The notes: generated by a model not told the origin, from the letters alone. Shown: positions 16,543-26,714, counted from the first letter of the stretch. The stretch: 64,000 nt of DNA from DASVWZ01 sp036392935 (GCA_036392935.1 DASVWZ010000300.1:27466-91465), one strand, 5' to 3'. Program-made: numbers and translations.

Positions 16543-17493
16543 CTACCGCAATTGCTTCCCCGCAATCTCTTCCACCAGCGAGTACGGATCGCGCTTATGC
16601 TCTGCCACCTGCTTCGCCAGTTGCTCCAGATCGCGATCGCTCAACTGCGCCCGCGCGCGGTCGAGCAGGGAATCGCGCAGCATCTCCACCAACCGCTCTT
16701 GCCAGTTATGAATATTTCGCTGCAGCGCCAGATTTTCTTTCTTCAAATACTCTTCATACTCTGCAATCCGCCTGACCAGCTCTTCAATCCCGTGTCCTTC
16801 GCTCGCCACCGTTTTCACAATTGGCGGCGTCCACTTGTCTGCGCGTATCGCCAGCGACTGCAGCGCGCGAATCTCCCGCTCCACCCGCTCGGCGCCGTCG
16901 CGGTCGCTTTTATTGATCACAAAAATATCCGCGATCTCCATAATGCCGGCCTTGATGCTCTGCACATCGTCGCCCATGCCCGGCACCAGAATCACGATCG
17001 TGATGTCGGCCAGACGAACGATATCGACTTCATCCTGCCCTACGCCCACGGTTTCGATCATGATCAGATCGCGGCCCGACGCATCGAGCACCGTGGTCAC
17101 ATCGGCCGTCGCCCGCGCTAATCCGCCCAGCGATCCGCGCGTCGCCATGCTGCGTATGTAAATGCCGGGATCGGAAAAATGGTCCTGCATGCGGATGCGG
17201 TCGCCCAGAATCGCGCCGCCCGTGTACGGACTGGTCGGATCGACCGCGATAATCCCAACCGTCTTATCTTGCTTGCGATAGGCTTTTGCCAGCTGGTCGA
17301 CCAGAGTGCTCTTGCCCGCTCCTGGCGCGCCCGTCAACCCGAGAATCCGCGCGTGCCCGGTGTGGGGAAACGCCGCTTTCAGCAGTTCCGACGATCCTTC
17401 CGCGCGGTTTTCAACTACGCTGATGGCGCGCGCCAGCGCCAGCGCATTCCCATTGCGCAGTTCACTCAGCCAGGGTTGAAGTGTGGAGATCAA
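16543..17493 (-). CDS. meaB: Methylmalonyl-CoA mutase-associated GTPase MeaB
   Basis: A 316-residue G3E-family GTPase. Walker A is GAPGAGKST, then VDPTSPYTGGAILGDRIRM, Walker B/switch IETVGVGQDE, and the NKSD guanine-specificity loop. MeaB protects and reloads adenosylcobalamin-dependent methylmalonyl-CoA mutase. The mutase itself is not in this window. It is the first gene of meaB - mce - NTF2 - tsaB - rimI. Confidence 0.94.
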   Translation of the reverse strand: MISTLQPWLSELRNGNALALARAISVVENRAEGSSELLKAAFPHTGHARILGLTGAPGAGKSTLVDQLAKAYRKQDKTVGIIAVDPTSPYTGGAILGDRIRMQDHFSDPGIYIRSMATRGSLGGLARATADVTTVLDASGRDLIMIETVGVGQDEVDIVRLADITIVILVPGMGDDVQSIKAGIMEIADIFVINKSDRDGAERVEREIRALQSLAIRADKWTPPIVKTVASEGHGIEELVRRIAEYEEYLKKENLALQRNIHNWQERLVEMLRDSLLDRARAQLSDRDLEQLAKQVAEHKRDPYSLVEEIAGKQLR

Positions 17494-17547
17494 ACTGTAA
17501 GTGTAAAGCAGAAAGCGACCGCGAGTGAGCAGCCCAAGTATCTTTGC

Positions 17548-17913
17548 TCAGCAGCCCATTGCATACTTAATCTTTTCGACCAATTGACATATCCGGGAGT
17601 TGGTTAACGCCCTCAACTTGTTGCGAGGCTCAACCAAGCCAGCCTTGGGAACGACCGCAATATCTTCGGCCCTGAGCACGCTCTGCTCCAGGCCAGTCTC
17701 ACCTGGTGAGAGATAAACGTGGGTTGGGACCTCCCTGACAATCGACGTGGTCAGCGGCACCACAAGCACTGTGTTCACGCGCGGATGTAAATTTCGATCA
17801 TCCGTGGAGACGACCACCACTGGCCGAGCACCCTTGCCCGGGGGGTCGGTCGGTAAGCGGACGAACCATATTTCCCCGCGATGCGGATGTTTGGTGTGGT
17901 TTGCGATGTTAAT
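17548..17913 (-). CDS. MazF/PemK-family toxin (non-canonical start)
   Basis: The frame encodes a complete MazF core: HRGEIWFVRLPTDPPGKGARP, VVVVSTDD, VNTVLVVPLTTSIVREVPTH, then a C-terminal helix. MazF toxins are mRNA-cutting ribonucleases. The N-terminal RGEIWFV strand lies upstream of the first GTG (17820). Between the in-frame stop at the antitoxin end and that GTG there is no ATG, GTG or TTG. The interval given starts at an ATT that overlaps the antitoxin TAA; an ATC two codons later is also possible, with AAGG upstream. Either a rare start codon is used or the toxin is N-terminally crippled. Family call is secure, the start is not. Confidence 0.72.
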   Translation of the reverse strand: MNIANHTKHPHRGEIWFVRLPTDPPGKGARPVVVVSTDDRNLHPRVNTVLVVPLTTSIVREVPTHVYLSPGETGLEQSVLRAEDIAVVPKAGLVEPRNKLRALTNSRICQLVEKIKYAMGC

Positions 17914-18205
17914 CCTTGGCCAAATTTGCTAGAACGAACTCTCCCCACGCATCGTTTTCCGCCCGCTCTTCCTCGCTCATTGTGTCGTAATATCTACGGA
18001 TTCCAGCGGAAATGCGTTCAATTTCGGCTTGCTGTCGCCTCTCGCGAATAATCATCTCGAGCGCTTCCGAAACCGAGCGATGCTTTTGTGCGGCTGCTTC
18101 GAGATAAGCCAGCGATTCTGTAGATAGGGAGAACGTCCGCTTGAGCTTGCGCCGGCCGGGTATGCTACCACGAGTGTTCTTACCAGAAGTCATACCCACT
18201 ATCAT
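17909..18205 (-). CDS. Probable antitoxin of the MazF-type module
   Basis: A 98-residue basic-to-acidic protein directly upstream of and overlapping the toxin frame. The segment LKRTFSLSTESLAYLEAAAQKHRSVSEALEMIIRERR has the strand-helix-helix pattern of ribbon-helix-helix DNA-binding antitoxins, and the acidic tail (YYDTMSEEERAENDAWGEFV) is the likely toxin-binding part. A Met at 18193 is an alternative start. Such antitoxins usually repress their own operon. Assignment rests on layout plus the weak RHH pattern. Confidence 0.7.
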   Translation of the reverse strand: MIVGMTSGKNTRGSIPGRRKLKRTFSLSTESLAYLEAAAQKHRSVSEALEMIIRERRQQAEIERISAGIRRYYDTMSEEERAENDAWGEFVLANLAKD

Positions 18206-18235
18206 ACTACACGCCCTACCATACGGGCCAGGCCA

Positions 18236-19411
18236 TTATGCTGTTTTTGCCGCACGCCACGGCCGGTTATACACAAACCTCACCGCTAGCCCATTCAGCA
18301 AAATCGTAATCAGCGACGCCGCCAGCGTCGCGTTATATAGATCGTCGCCCACGACCTTTGCGTCGCGCGCCACCTGCACCAGCACGTACGAAAATTCGCC
18401 GATCTGCGTCAACCCCACGCCGACCATCACTGCCGTGCGCCACGAATAACGGAACGCTTTCACCACCACCGCCCAGATCACAAACTTGCCGATCATGGTC
18501 ATCGCCACGATCAGCAGAAGCAGCCCCGGCCGCGAAATCAGAATGTGCGGATCGACCAGCGCCCCAATGGTCACAAAAAACAGCGCCACAAACGCGTCGC
18601 GCAACGGCAGTAGATGCTGCAGAATGTTGTGCGCATCCTCGCCTTCGCTCACGAGGAGCCCAGCCAGAAATGCTCCCAGCGCCAGCGACAATCCCGCCGC
18701 CTGCGTGATCGCCGCCGTGGCAAAGCTCAAGGCCAGCGCCACCAGCACCAGAAATTCCGGGCTGCCGGTCTTAATTACCGCCTTCATCAGTGGCGGCACG
18801 AATTTATACGCCAGCAACACCACCGGAATCAGAATCAGAATCGATTTTCCCAACCCGATCGCGACGCCCAGCAAGCGATCGCCGGTCATATTTCCCAGTG
18901 ATGGCAAAAGAATGGTCAGCGCGACCACCGCGATATCTTCGACCAGCGTGATCCCGATCATGATCTGCCCTTGCTCGGCCCGTAGCAGTCCGCACTCTTC
19001 GAGCAGGCGCGACAGCACCATGGTGCTTGCGACCGAGACAATCGCTCCCAGCGCCACGCCTTCCTGCCACGTGTATCCGAAAAGCCATGCCAGCCCCACG
19101 CCCAGGCCCATCGACGCAATAATTCCCAGCGGAGCTCCAACGACCGCGACCCACTTCACCCGCATCAGATCGTCGAAAGAAAATTCCAAGCCAATGCTAT
19201 ACATCAGCAGGATGACACCCACCTCCGCCAGCAATTCAAAATGATGAACGTCGGAAAGTCTCGGCCCGGGCGTGAATGGCCCAACGATAATTCCGCCGAG
19301 TACATAGCCCAAAATCATGGGCTGGCGGAAAACCCGCGCCAACGCGCCGCCCGCGACCGCTGCGCCAAACACGTACGCCAGGTCGCGATAAAAATTGGCT
19401 TCCGCCATCAT
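18236..19411 (-). CDS. CPA2-type cation:proton antiporter (KefB/GerN-like)
   Basis: A 391-residue membrane protein with about 12-13 hydrophobic helices across its whole length and no C-terminal RCK/TrkA-N domain. PMILGYVLGGIIVGPFTPG, GLEFSFDDL, EECGLLRAEQGQIMIGITLVEDIAVVAL and GAFLAGLLVSE match the Na/H exchanger family PF00999. The paired acidic residues in VEDIAV fit ion binding in the CPA2 core. It exchanges Na+ or K+ for H+. It lies next to the toxin-antitoxin pair, with no obvious operon partner. Confidence 0.9.
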   Translation of the reverse strand: MMAEANFYRDLAYVFGAAVAGGALARVFRQPMILGYVLGGIIVGPFTPGPRLSDVHHFELLAEVGVILLMYSIGLEFSFDDLMRVKWVAVVGAPLGIIASMGLGVGLAWLFGYTWQEGVALGAIVSVASTMVLSRLLEECGLLRAEQGQIMIGITLVEDIAVVALTILLPSLGNMTGDRLLGVAIGLGKSILILIPVVLLAYKFVPPLMKAVIKTGSPEFLVLVALALSFATAAITQAAGLSLALGAFLAGLLVSEGEDAHNILQHLLPLRDAFVALFFVTIGALVDPHILISRPGLLLLIVAMTMIGKFVIWAVVVKAFRYSWRTAVMVGVGLTQIGEFSYVLVQVARDAKVVGDDLYNATLAASLITILLNGLAVRFVYNRPWRAAKTA

Positions 19412-19515
19412 GGGTGATCAGTGTAATGCAGAATGGATTGCGTCGTGACCGGGGGTTGCGACTGGAGAATCAACCGAAAGGGCCCGGGAAACGCTGCTTG
19501 CGGGGGCGCGATCTT

Positions 19516-20625
19516 CTACTGTGACGCTGCGGCGAGCAGCGATCCCATTTCCTTGATGAATTCGGCCGAATTCATGAATGCAGCGAAGTGTCCGCCGCTG
19601 ATGGTCACAAATGCCTTGCGCGGCGCTTCCACGCTATCGACAAGGGCCCTTGCCACACTGGTCGGCGTGGTGAAGTCTTCGGCTCCCTGGATCACGAAAA
19701 CTGGCGTTGAGAAGCGCCCGGTGAGCGCGGCAGGCGCCAGTGCACGCTCTTCCGGAATCAGCCGGTCAGCGCTCAGACCCTGACCCTCAAACCAATCGCT
19801 TACATCGGCCAGAGTATAGCCTGGAGCCGTCAGGCCGAAACCAACGGTGCTCTGAATGAAAAAATCCGCCCCTTCAAACAGATTCGACCATCGCCGCTGC
19901 ACCTGGTATCCATGCCCGTCTTTATATGGGGGTGGGCCAATTTCATGGAGTTCACGAATGGCTCGGCTATCGCCCGAAGCTTGCGCTTTGGCAAGCAACG
20001 CATCGAATGCCACATCATATGCCCCAGCGGGAAGCCCAACCTGCCCCGTTCCAACGTAGGCCTGGAAGAGCTCAGGCTTCTTCTTCGCCATCAACAGGCC
20101 GAGCACAGAACCCCACGAATGCCCAAACAGGATGACCTTCTCTTTTTCTTTGCGCATCGAGCCGCGAAGCGCGTCGGCGAGTTCGATACCATCCTGCACC
20201 AGTCGGTCAATGGTCACCATTTCGGCGGAGGACGCGCCGTTTCGGCCCAATGTCCGCCCCGCCCCGCGCTGGTCCCATTGCACAATCGTGTAATTCTTAA
20301 CCCAGGTTCGGAAGCCCGCGTATCCCCATGGATTCGTGCAGTCGCCGGGGCCACCATGCAGCACAAGCACGACCGGATTGTCGCGATTTTCTCCCCGGAC
20401 GGTTACCCACTGCTCGATTCCGCCGATTTTCAAGTATTGTGCCTGGTCGATGCCGTTTGGAGTTGCGATGGCATAATCGGCAGCGTTCCGCTTGCGAACG
20501 AAATCGAAGATCTCGCCTAGTTTCTGTAGATCGCTGTGGGGCGGTGTGGGCTGTTCCTGTGTGTGTGCGGGACTTGATAACGCGAGAGCGCCAAACGCAA
20601 CGAGTGCCTCACGGCGATTCAGCAT
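19516..20625 (-). CDS. Secreted alpha/beta hydrolase, proline iminopeptidase-like
   Basis: A 369-residue protein. A short twin-Arg-like start (MLNRREALVAFGALALSS) suggests export. The core has the oxyanion HGGPG (VLHGGPGDCTNP), WDQRGAGRT, nucleophile elbow GHSWGS, Asp in QGAEDFTTP and His in SGGHFAAF, the S33 peptidase-like catalytic triad. GAGGAG lies before the ATG. The HGGPG plus DQRGxGRS pattern is that of prolyl aminopeptidases, but other amide or ester substrates are possible. Confidence 0.85.
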   Translation of the reverse strand: MLNRREALVAFGALALSSPAHTQEQPTPPHSDLQKLGEIFDFVRKRNAADYAIATPNGIDQAQYLKIGGIEQWVTVRGENRDNPVVLVLHGGPGDCTNPWGYAGFRTWVKNYTIVQWDQRGAGRTLGRNGASSAEMVTIDRLVQDGIELADALRGSMRKEKEKVILFGHSWGSVLGLLMAKKKPELFQAYVGTGQVGLPAGAYDVAFDALLAKAQASGDSRAIRELHEIGPPPYKDGHGYQVQRRWSNLFEGADFFIQSTVGFGLTAPGYTLADVSDWFEGQGLSADRLIPEERALAPAALTGRFSTPVFVIQGAEDFTTPTSVARALVDSVEAPRKAFVTISGGHFAAFMNSAEFIKEMGSLLAAASQ

Positions 20626-20767
20626 GCTGGCTCCTCAACTAACTCCGGCTTCTTCCTGATACGGTGATCGCAGACGCGCAGTTCCAGAATTCGCCTGTCA
20701 AACGGCCCCCGCGATGGATGGCCACGTTGAGAACGGGAGCAGAGGTCATCTGCCCGCACACCCCGGC

Positions 20768-21910
<1,143 letters not shown>

Positions 21911-22101
21911 GGGACCCTCCGCGCCTGCAAGTTGGCTGCCGACGGCTTGATTACAGCACAGGGAGTTGCGGACAGAAAGTTACTTGTGGAGCGAAAACGT
22001 CGTATAGCTGAACCCCGCATGTTTATTGACGATTCCGCAGCGATCGCGCGCCTATTCAACCGACCGACTGGTCGCACCACTTACCCGAAAGCCGCAAATT
22101 C

Positions 22102-22926
22102 TTAGCGCCGTGCCGGCACTCTCGCACTCGCCACCGGCACAAACCACGCTGCATAACCCTTCGGATCGCCAACATTCGCAATCATCTGATTGAAGTACGC
22201 AGTCGCGTGCTCCTTCGAAATCGGTGTCAACTCGCCAATCGGCCCCGCGTATCCGTCCCGCCATGCGGTAAGGATCTGCGCAAACGTTTCGCGCGACACG
22301 CGCACGGTATCCACGATTACATAGTCGATCTTGATCTCATCCAGCTTCGCGCCCGCCAGAATCCCAAAAATATCGCGCCCAATAAAAAGGTCGGTTCCGG
22401 TCTTCTCCGCGAAGATCGGCGGTACTGTATGCCACATCTCTCGCGGATCGGGCGTCGCGCGCTGGAAGTGCAGCATGCCGTAATCCTCGGCGATGATGTG
22501 CAGATACCCGCCCGGCTTCGTCACCCGCGCCAATTCCGCCACCACTCGCTCCGGATGCGGTATCGCATGCATCACATGGCGGCACACCGTCAAATCGAAT
22601 TTGCCGTCATCCAGCCCCAACTCAAAAATGCTCTCGTATTCAAACTTCAATCGCGGTCCAAATTTCGCGTAGCGTTCCCGCGCCAGCTCCAGGTGGGCTT
22701 CAATAATGTCGATCCCCAGCACATGCGCCTGCGGGAACAACGCCGCCAGCCGCGACGATCCCTCGCCGGTCCCGCAGCCCGCATCGAGAATCCGCGCCTC
22801 CGCCGGAAGCTCATATCCTCGCAGCAACGGCTCTTCCTGCGGCCAAATGGCGCGCGCCTGCGCGTCGAGAGTACGCACCATCGACTCGTCGGCCATCTGC
22901 TTGCCATGGGGATTGAGATCGGTCAA
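22102..22926 (-). CDS. Class I SAM-dependent methyltransferase
   Basis: A 274-residue protein. Motif I is ILDAGCGTGEGSSRLAALFP, the acidic ribose-binding position follows at VLGIDIIEAHLE, and DLTVCRHVMHAIPHPERVVAELARVTKPGGYLHII is the typical motif IV to VI block of type 11/25 methyltransferases. Substrate is unknown. Neighbours (Mpo1-like protein, acyl-CoA dehydrogenase) hint at lipid metabolism but do not prove it. Confidence 0.85.
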   Translation of the reverse strand: MTDLNPHGKQMADESMVRTLDAQARAIWPQEEPLLRGYELPAEARILDAGCGTGEGSSRLAALFPQAHVLGIDIIEAHLELARERYAKFGPRLKFEYESIFELGLDDGKFDLTVCRHVMHAIPHPERVVAELARVTKPGGYLHIIAEDYGMLHFQRATPDPREMWHTVPPIFAEKTGTDLFIGRDIFGILAGAKLDEIKIDYVIVDTVRVSRETFAQILTAWRDGYAGPIGELTPISKEHATAYFNQMIANVGDPKGYAAWFVPVASARVPARR

Positions 22927-22956
22927 GGAATTTTTCTCGAAGTAGTCTTATGACAA

Positions 22957-23238
22957 CTAGGCCTGCGGCGCCTTTTTCTCGCCGCCAAAAATCTTGCGCG
23001 CCATCCACACCGGGGCCACGAACACGTGCGCCGGATTCGTCAGAAACGCTGGCTTGTTGCCTTCAATGAGGTGGCCCAGCCACGCCAGCGCGAATGCCGC
23101 CGGAATCAGCAGCAGACCGATGATCCAGTGAAACCACACCACGATCAGCGACGAAAATCCCACCGGAATCGCAATCATGTGCAGTGCCCGGTTCACCGGA
23201 TGGTTGTGTGCCCCATCGTAATGCGAATAGAGACCCAT
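22957..23238 (-). CDS. Mpo1-like (DUF962) membrane protein
   Basis: A 93-residue protein with two hydrophobic helices (about 18-50). YDGAHNHPVNRALHMIAIP and GHLIEGNKPAFLTNPAHVFVAPVWM carry the conserved His residues and the EGNKPA..NP motif of the DUF962/YGL010w family. The yeast member Mpo1 is an iron-dependent dioxygenase in fatty-acid alpha-oxidation. Bacterial members are largely untested. Confidence 0.85.
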   Translation of the reverse strand: MGLYSHYDGAHNHPVNRALHMIAIPVGFSSLIVVWFHWIIGLLLIPAAFALAWLGHLIEGNKPAFLTNPAHVFVAPVWMARKIFGGEKKAPQA

Positions 23239-23259
23239 ATTTAACCCCGAAGCCCACCC

Positions 23260-24450
23260 TCAACTTTGCTGAATTATAGCCTGATCACCGCGCAAGAACC
23301 GCTCAAACACTTCATTCGACAGCAATCGTCCGCGCGCAGTTAGACGAACGATGTCGCCGTCACGTACCATCACGCCCCCGGAAACCAATCCATCAATTGT
23401 CTGCGAAAATTGACTCACCACATCCTCGCCAAACTCCGAGGCCACTTCACGCAAATCCACTCCGCTGTTCAACCGCAGCCCCAGAAAGAATGCTTCTTCC
23501 AACGCAGCCGATGAGTCTACATTCGTCCTCTTCAACTCCGCCCCCGCCACATACTCCTCCAGCGAATCCGCCGTCGAAAATCTCACGGCACTTTCGTCTG
23601 AGCTCGAAAGCATCGAATGCGCATCCACACCAAAGCCCATATACGGCTGTCGCGTCCAATACTTCAGATTGTGCCGCGACTCCCATCCCTCTCGCGCAAA
23701 ATTCGAAATCTCATATTGCGCAACGCCCGCGCGACCGAGGCTCTCGCACGCCATCTCATATAAATCCGCAGTCACATTTTCATCCGGCACAAAGTGCGCG
23801 TGATACTTTGTTCCCCCTGCAATCAACTCCCGTCCCAGCCGCGAATCCTCATCCACTTCCAGCATGTACACGCTCACATGTGGCGCTTCGATCGCAATCG
23901 TCGCGTTCAAAGACAACTCCCAGCTTTCCCGCGTCTGGTGCGGCAATCCAGCGATCAAATCAACATTGATATTCCCTATCCCCGCCGCCCGCAGACGCGC
24001 AATCTCTTCAATCACCGTCGATCGCTTGTGCAACCGTCCCACCGCTGCCGCTTCCTGATCCACAAACGACTGCACGCCCAAGCTGACCCGGTTCACTCCG
24101 CATCGCAACAACGTCGCAATCACCGCATCGCTCAAAGTCCCGGGCGCGCACTCAACCGTAACTTCGGCGGAAGGCAGAACATCAAACGTCTCACGCACCG
24201 CTGCGAATATCCGTTCCAGTTGCGCTCCATCCAGCACAGTCGGCGTCCCTCCGCCCAGGTAAATGGAATCGACAGAACTTTCGAAAATGCCGCCCATCCG
24301 CTCTGCCGTCGCAGCCGCCGCTCCAACATCGTCGCGCACTCGATCGACATACCGCCCAAACACCGCCTTTGAAAACACGTCCGACGCAAAGTTGCAGTAG
24401 CTGCACTTGGTCCGGCAGAACGGAACGGAAATGTACAGCCCGAGCGGCAT
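23260..24450 (-). CDS. hemW: Radical SAM heme chaperone HemW
   Basis: A 396-residue protein from the Met at 24450. It starts PLGLYISVPFCRTKCSYCNF, holding the CxxxCxxC cluster motif in the HemW form, followed by YLGGGTPT and GVNRVSLGVQSF, then the HemW C-terminal domain (FFLGLRLNSGVDL). HemW transfers heme to respiratory enzymes and lacks the extra Cys and residues of HemN; older annotations call it coproporphyrinogen oxidase-like. A longer frame would overlap the divergent ABC exporter and is less likely. Confidence 0.9.
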   Translation of the reverse strand: MPLGLYISVPFCRTKCSYCNFASDVFSKAVFGRYVDRVRDDVGAAAATAERMGGIFESSVDSIYLGGGTPTVLDGAQLERIFAAVRETFDVLPSAEVTVECAPGTLSDAVIATLLRCGVNRVSLGVQSFVDQEAAAVGRLHKRSTVIEEIARLRAAGIGNINVDLIAGLPHQTRESWELSLNATIAIEAPHVSVYMLEVDEDSRLGRELIAGGTKYHAHFVPDENVTADLYEMACESLGRAGVAQYEISNFAREGWESRHNLKYWTRQPYMGFGVDAHSMLSSSDESAVRFSTADSLEEYVAGAELKRTNVDSSAALEEAFFLGLRLNSGVDLREVASEFGEDVVSQFSQTIDGLVSGGVMVRDGDIVRLTARGRLLSNEVFERFLRGDQAIIQQS

Positions 24451-24514
24451 CTGTTGATTATCCCAAAAATCGTCTCTTCCCCATGCTGTATCCTCTTTAT
24501 AGCTCGCAGCACCC

Positions 24515-26536
24515 ATGGCCTCCCACCAGGAAGAAGAAGTTCTCGGCAAAGCCTACGACAGCCGCCTGATGAAGCGGCTGCTCAGCTACCTGCGCCCCTA
24601 TCGCTGGCAGACCGGCATCGCGCTGTGCGCTATTCTTTTCAAAGTCGCCGGAGATGTCTCCGGCCCCTACCTCACCAAAGTTGTCATCGACCGCTATCTC
24701 GCGCCCGTGCCCGATCGCCATCCTTTTCTCGATCGTTATCTCAGCCACAACGCGATGACCGGCATCGCGCAAATCGCCGGACTCTACGTCGGCCTGTTGA
24801 TCTTTACCTTTCTCTGCGAATACCTGCAGACCTACTACATGCAGTGGGTCGGGCAGATGGTGATGTTCGACATGCGCGCCCAGATCTTCCGCCATCTGCA
24901 GCGCATCCACATCGCCTTCTACGACAAAAATCCTGTCGGCCGCCTCGTCACCCGCGTCACCAGCGACGTCGATGCCATCAACGAAATGTTCACCGCCGGC
25001 GTCGTCTCCATCTTCGAAGATATCTTCGTTCTTGTCGGCATTATCTGGATCATGCTGCGCATGAACGCGCGCCTGGCGCTGATCACCTTCGCCGTTCTGC
25101 CTCTGATCGCCATCGCCACCCGCCTTTTTCGCGACAAAGTCCGCGACTCCTACCGCCGCATTCGCACCGCCATCGCCCGCATCAACTCCTATCTGCAGGA
25201 GCATGTCAGCGGCATGACGGTCGTCCAGCTCTTCAACCGCGAAAAGCGCGCGTATCGGAGCTTTTCCGAAGTCAACGCCGTGCACATGGACGCCTACAAA
25301 GACGCCATCATGGCCCACGCCGTCTACTATCCGGTGGTGGAAGTTTTATCTGCCATAGCCATTGCCTGCGTCATCTGGTTTGGCGGTGGCGATGTCCTCC
25401 GCAAGGTCACCACACTCGGCGTGCTCGCCGCATTCATTCAATACGCCCAGCGCTTCTTCCGTCCTATTCAGGATTTCAGCGAGAAGTACAACATCCTGCA
25501 GTCCGCCATGGCCTCGAGCGAGCGCGTCTTCAAGCTGATCGATTCGCCCGTTGAAATCACTTCCCCCGCCGTCACCAAAGAGCCGTCTGGCGCCGGCCGC
25601 ATCGACTTCGACAATGTCTGGTTCGCCTATCGTTCGTTACCGGCGGAAAAACACGTGGGCACGGACGCCGCAGCCAATACTCACGTGGGCACGGACGCCC
25701 TCGTCCGGGGTCCCCAGCCGGCGCGGGTTTCGCCGGATGGGGCGGTCGTCCGTCCTGGCCGACCCGAAGGGTCGGCAGTTAATCTCGACTGGGTCCTGCG
25801 CGGCGTCTCCTTCACCATCGAGCCCGGCGAAACCGTTGCCATCGTCGGACACACCGGCGCCGGCAAAACCACCATCATCTCGCTGCTCATGCGCTTCTAC
25901 GACGTGCAGAAAGGCGCCATCAAAATCGACGGCGTCAACGTCAAAGACATGAATCTCGACTCTCTGCGCGGCCGCTTTGGCGTCGTCCTGCAAGACCCGG
26001 TTCTTTTTAGCGGCACCGTCGACAGCAACATCCGCCTGGGCACCAAGTGGATCAAAGACGAAGACGTCGAAAAAGCCGTCGAAGACGTTAACCTCGCGGA
26101 CTTCATCCGCAGCCTGCCCGGCGGATTCAAAGAAGAAGTCCGCGAGCGCGGCAATACCTTATCGACCGGTCAGAAGCAGCTCATTTCTTTCGCCCGGGCC
26201 CTTGCTCACAACCCCGAAATTCTCATTCTTGACGAAGCCACTTCCAGCGTCGACACCGAAACCGAATTCCGCGTCCGCGAAGCCCTCAGTCGCATGGTCG
26301 AAGGACGCACCTCGGTCATCATCGCCCATCGCCTTTCCACTATTCAGCGCGCCGACAAAATCATCGTCATGCACAAAGGCCAGGTCCGCGAAATCGGCAC
26401 CCACCAGCAACTCCTCGCCCAGCGCGGCATTTACTACAAGCTCTATCAACTGCAATACAAAGACCAGGAGCTTGGCGCTCTGCCCGCTCCCACACCGAGC
26501 GCCATCGCGGAACCCACCGCCAGCGCCGACGACTAG
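24515..26536 (+). CDS. ABC exporter, fused permease-ATPase (MsbA-like)
   Basis: A 673-residue half-transporter. The TMD (about 20-320) has six helices. The NBD has Walker A GHTGAGKTT (near 445), Q-loop VVLQDPVLFSG, signature LSTGQKQ, Walker B ILILDEATSSVD and switch IAHRLST. Such exporters move lipids or drugs outward. Lipid-linked neighbours (lpxB) make a lipid role plausible but unproven. Residues about 376-424 are an insertion between the first NBD strand (FDNVWFAYRSLP) and WVLRGVSF. It contains a doubled HVGTDA motif and is rich in Gly, Pro and Arg, and it is encoded by repeat DNA (see 25652-25775). Without it the length would be normal for the family. Confidence 0.93.
   Translation: MASHQEEEVLGKAYDSRLMKRLLSYLRPYRWQTGIALCAILFKVAGDVSGPYLTKVVIDRYLAPVPDRHPFLDRYLSHNAMTGIAQIAGLYVGLLIFTFLCEYLQTYYMQWVGQMVMFDMRAQIFRHLQRIHIAFYDKNPVGRLVTRVTSDVDAINEMFTAGVVSIFEDIFVLVGIIWIMLRMNARLALITFAVLPLIAIATRLFRDKVRDSYRRIRTAIARINSYLQEHVSGMTVVQLFNREKRAYRSFSEVNAVHMDAYKDAIMAHAVYYPVVEVLSAIAIACVIWFGGGDVLRKVTTLGVLAAFIQYAQRFFRPIQDFSEKYNILQSAMASSERVFKLIDSPVEITSPAVTKEPSGAGRIDFDNVWFAYRSLPAEKHVGTDAAANTHVGTDALVRGPQPARVSPDGAVVRPGRPEGSAVNLDWVLRGVSFTIEPGETVAIVGHTGAGKTTIISLLMRFYDVQKGAIKIDGVNVKDMNLDSLRGRFGVVLQDPVLFSGTVDSNIRLGTKWIKDEDVEKAVEDVNLADFIRSLPGGFKEEVRERGNTLSTGQKQLISFARALAHNPEILILDEATSSVDTETEFRVREALSRMVEGRTSVIIAHRLSTIQRADKIIVMHKGQVREIGTHQQLLAQRGIYYKLYQLQYKDQELGALPAPTPSAIAEPTASADD
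25652..25775 (+). repeat. Palindromic repeat cassette inside the ABC exporter gene
   Basis: Two identical 18-base copies of CACGTGGGCACGGACGCC lie at 25652-25669 and 25682-25699. The second runs into an inverted repeat CGGACG-CCCT-CGTCCG (25692-25707). A second perfect hairpin, CCGACCC-GAA-GGGTCGG (25759-25775), closes the cassette. This looks like intergenic REP-type DNA rather than transporter sequence, yet it keeps the reading frame open. Resemblance to coding palindromic elements such as those of Rickettsia is by analogy. Confidence 0.7.
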
Positions 26537-26607
26537 CGTCCCTTAGCCGTTGTTGGGAGGGACATAAGGCGCGCCGAAACGCCGCCTCGAAGTTGCTTTT
26601 GGGTGGC

Positions 26608-26625
26608 GCAGCGGTTTACCGCTGC
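26608..26625. repeat. Palindrome GCAGCGG-TTTA-CCGCTGC and a relative
   Basis: A perfect 7-bp stem with a TTTA loop lies after the ABC exporter stop. About 25 bases further on, GGCGGCTTTAGCCGCT has the same CGG-(C)TTTA-(G)CCG core. The convergent-gene hairpin at 56056 carries the complementary CGGCTAAAGCCG. They appear to be members of one small palindrome family and might end transcription of the exporter. Confidence 0.5.
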
Positions 26626-26714
26626 GATAACCGACCTCTCCCCGTTGGCGGCTTTAGCCGCTGAGGTCGACGTCGTATGGTCTCATCATCTGCTCGCCGT
26701 CCAGACGTTTCCAA

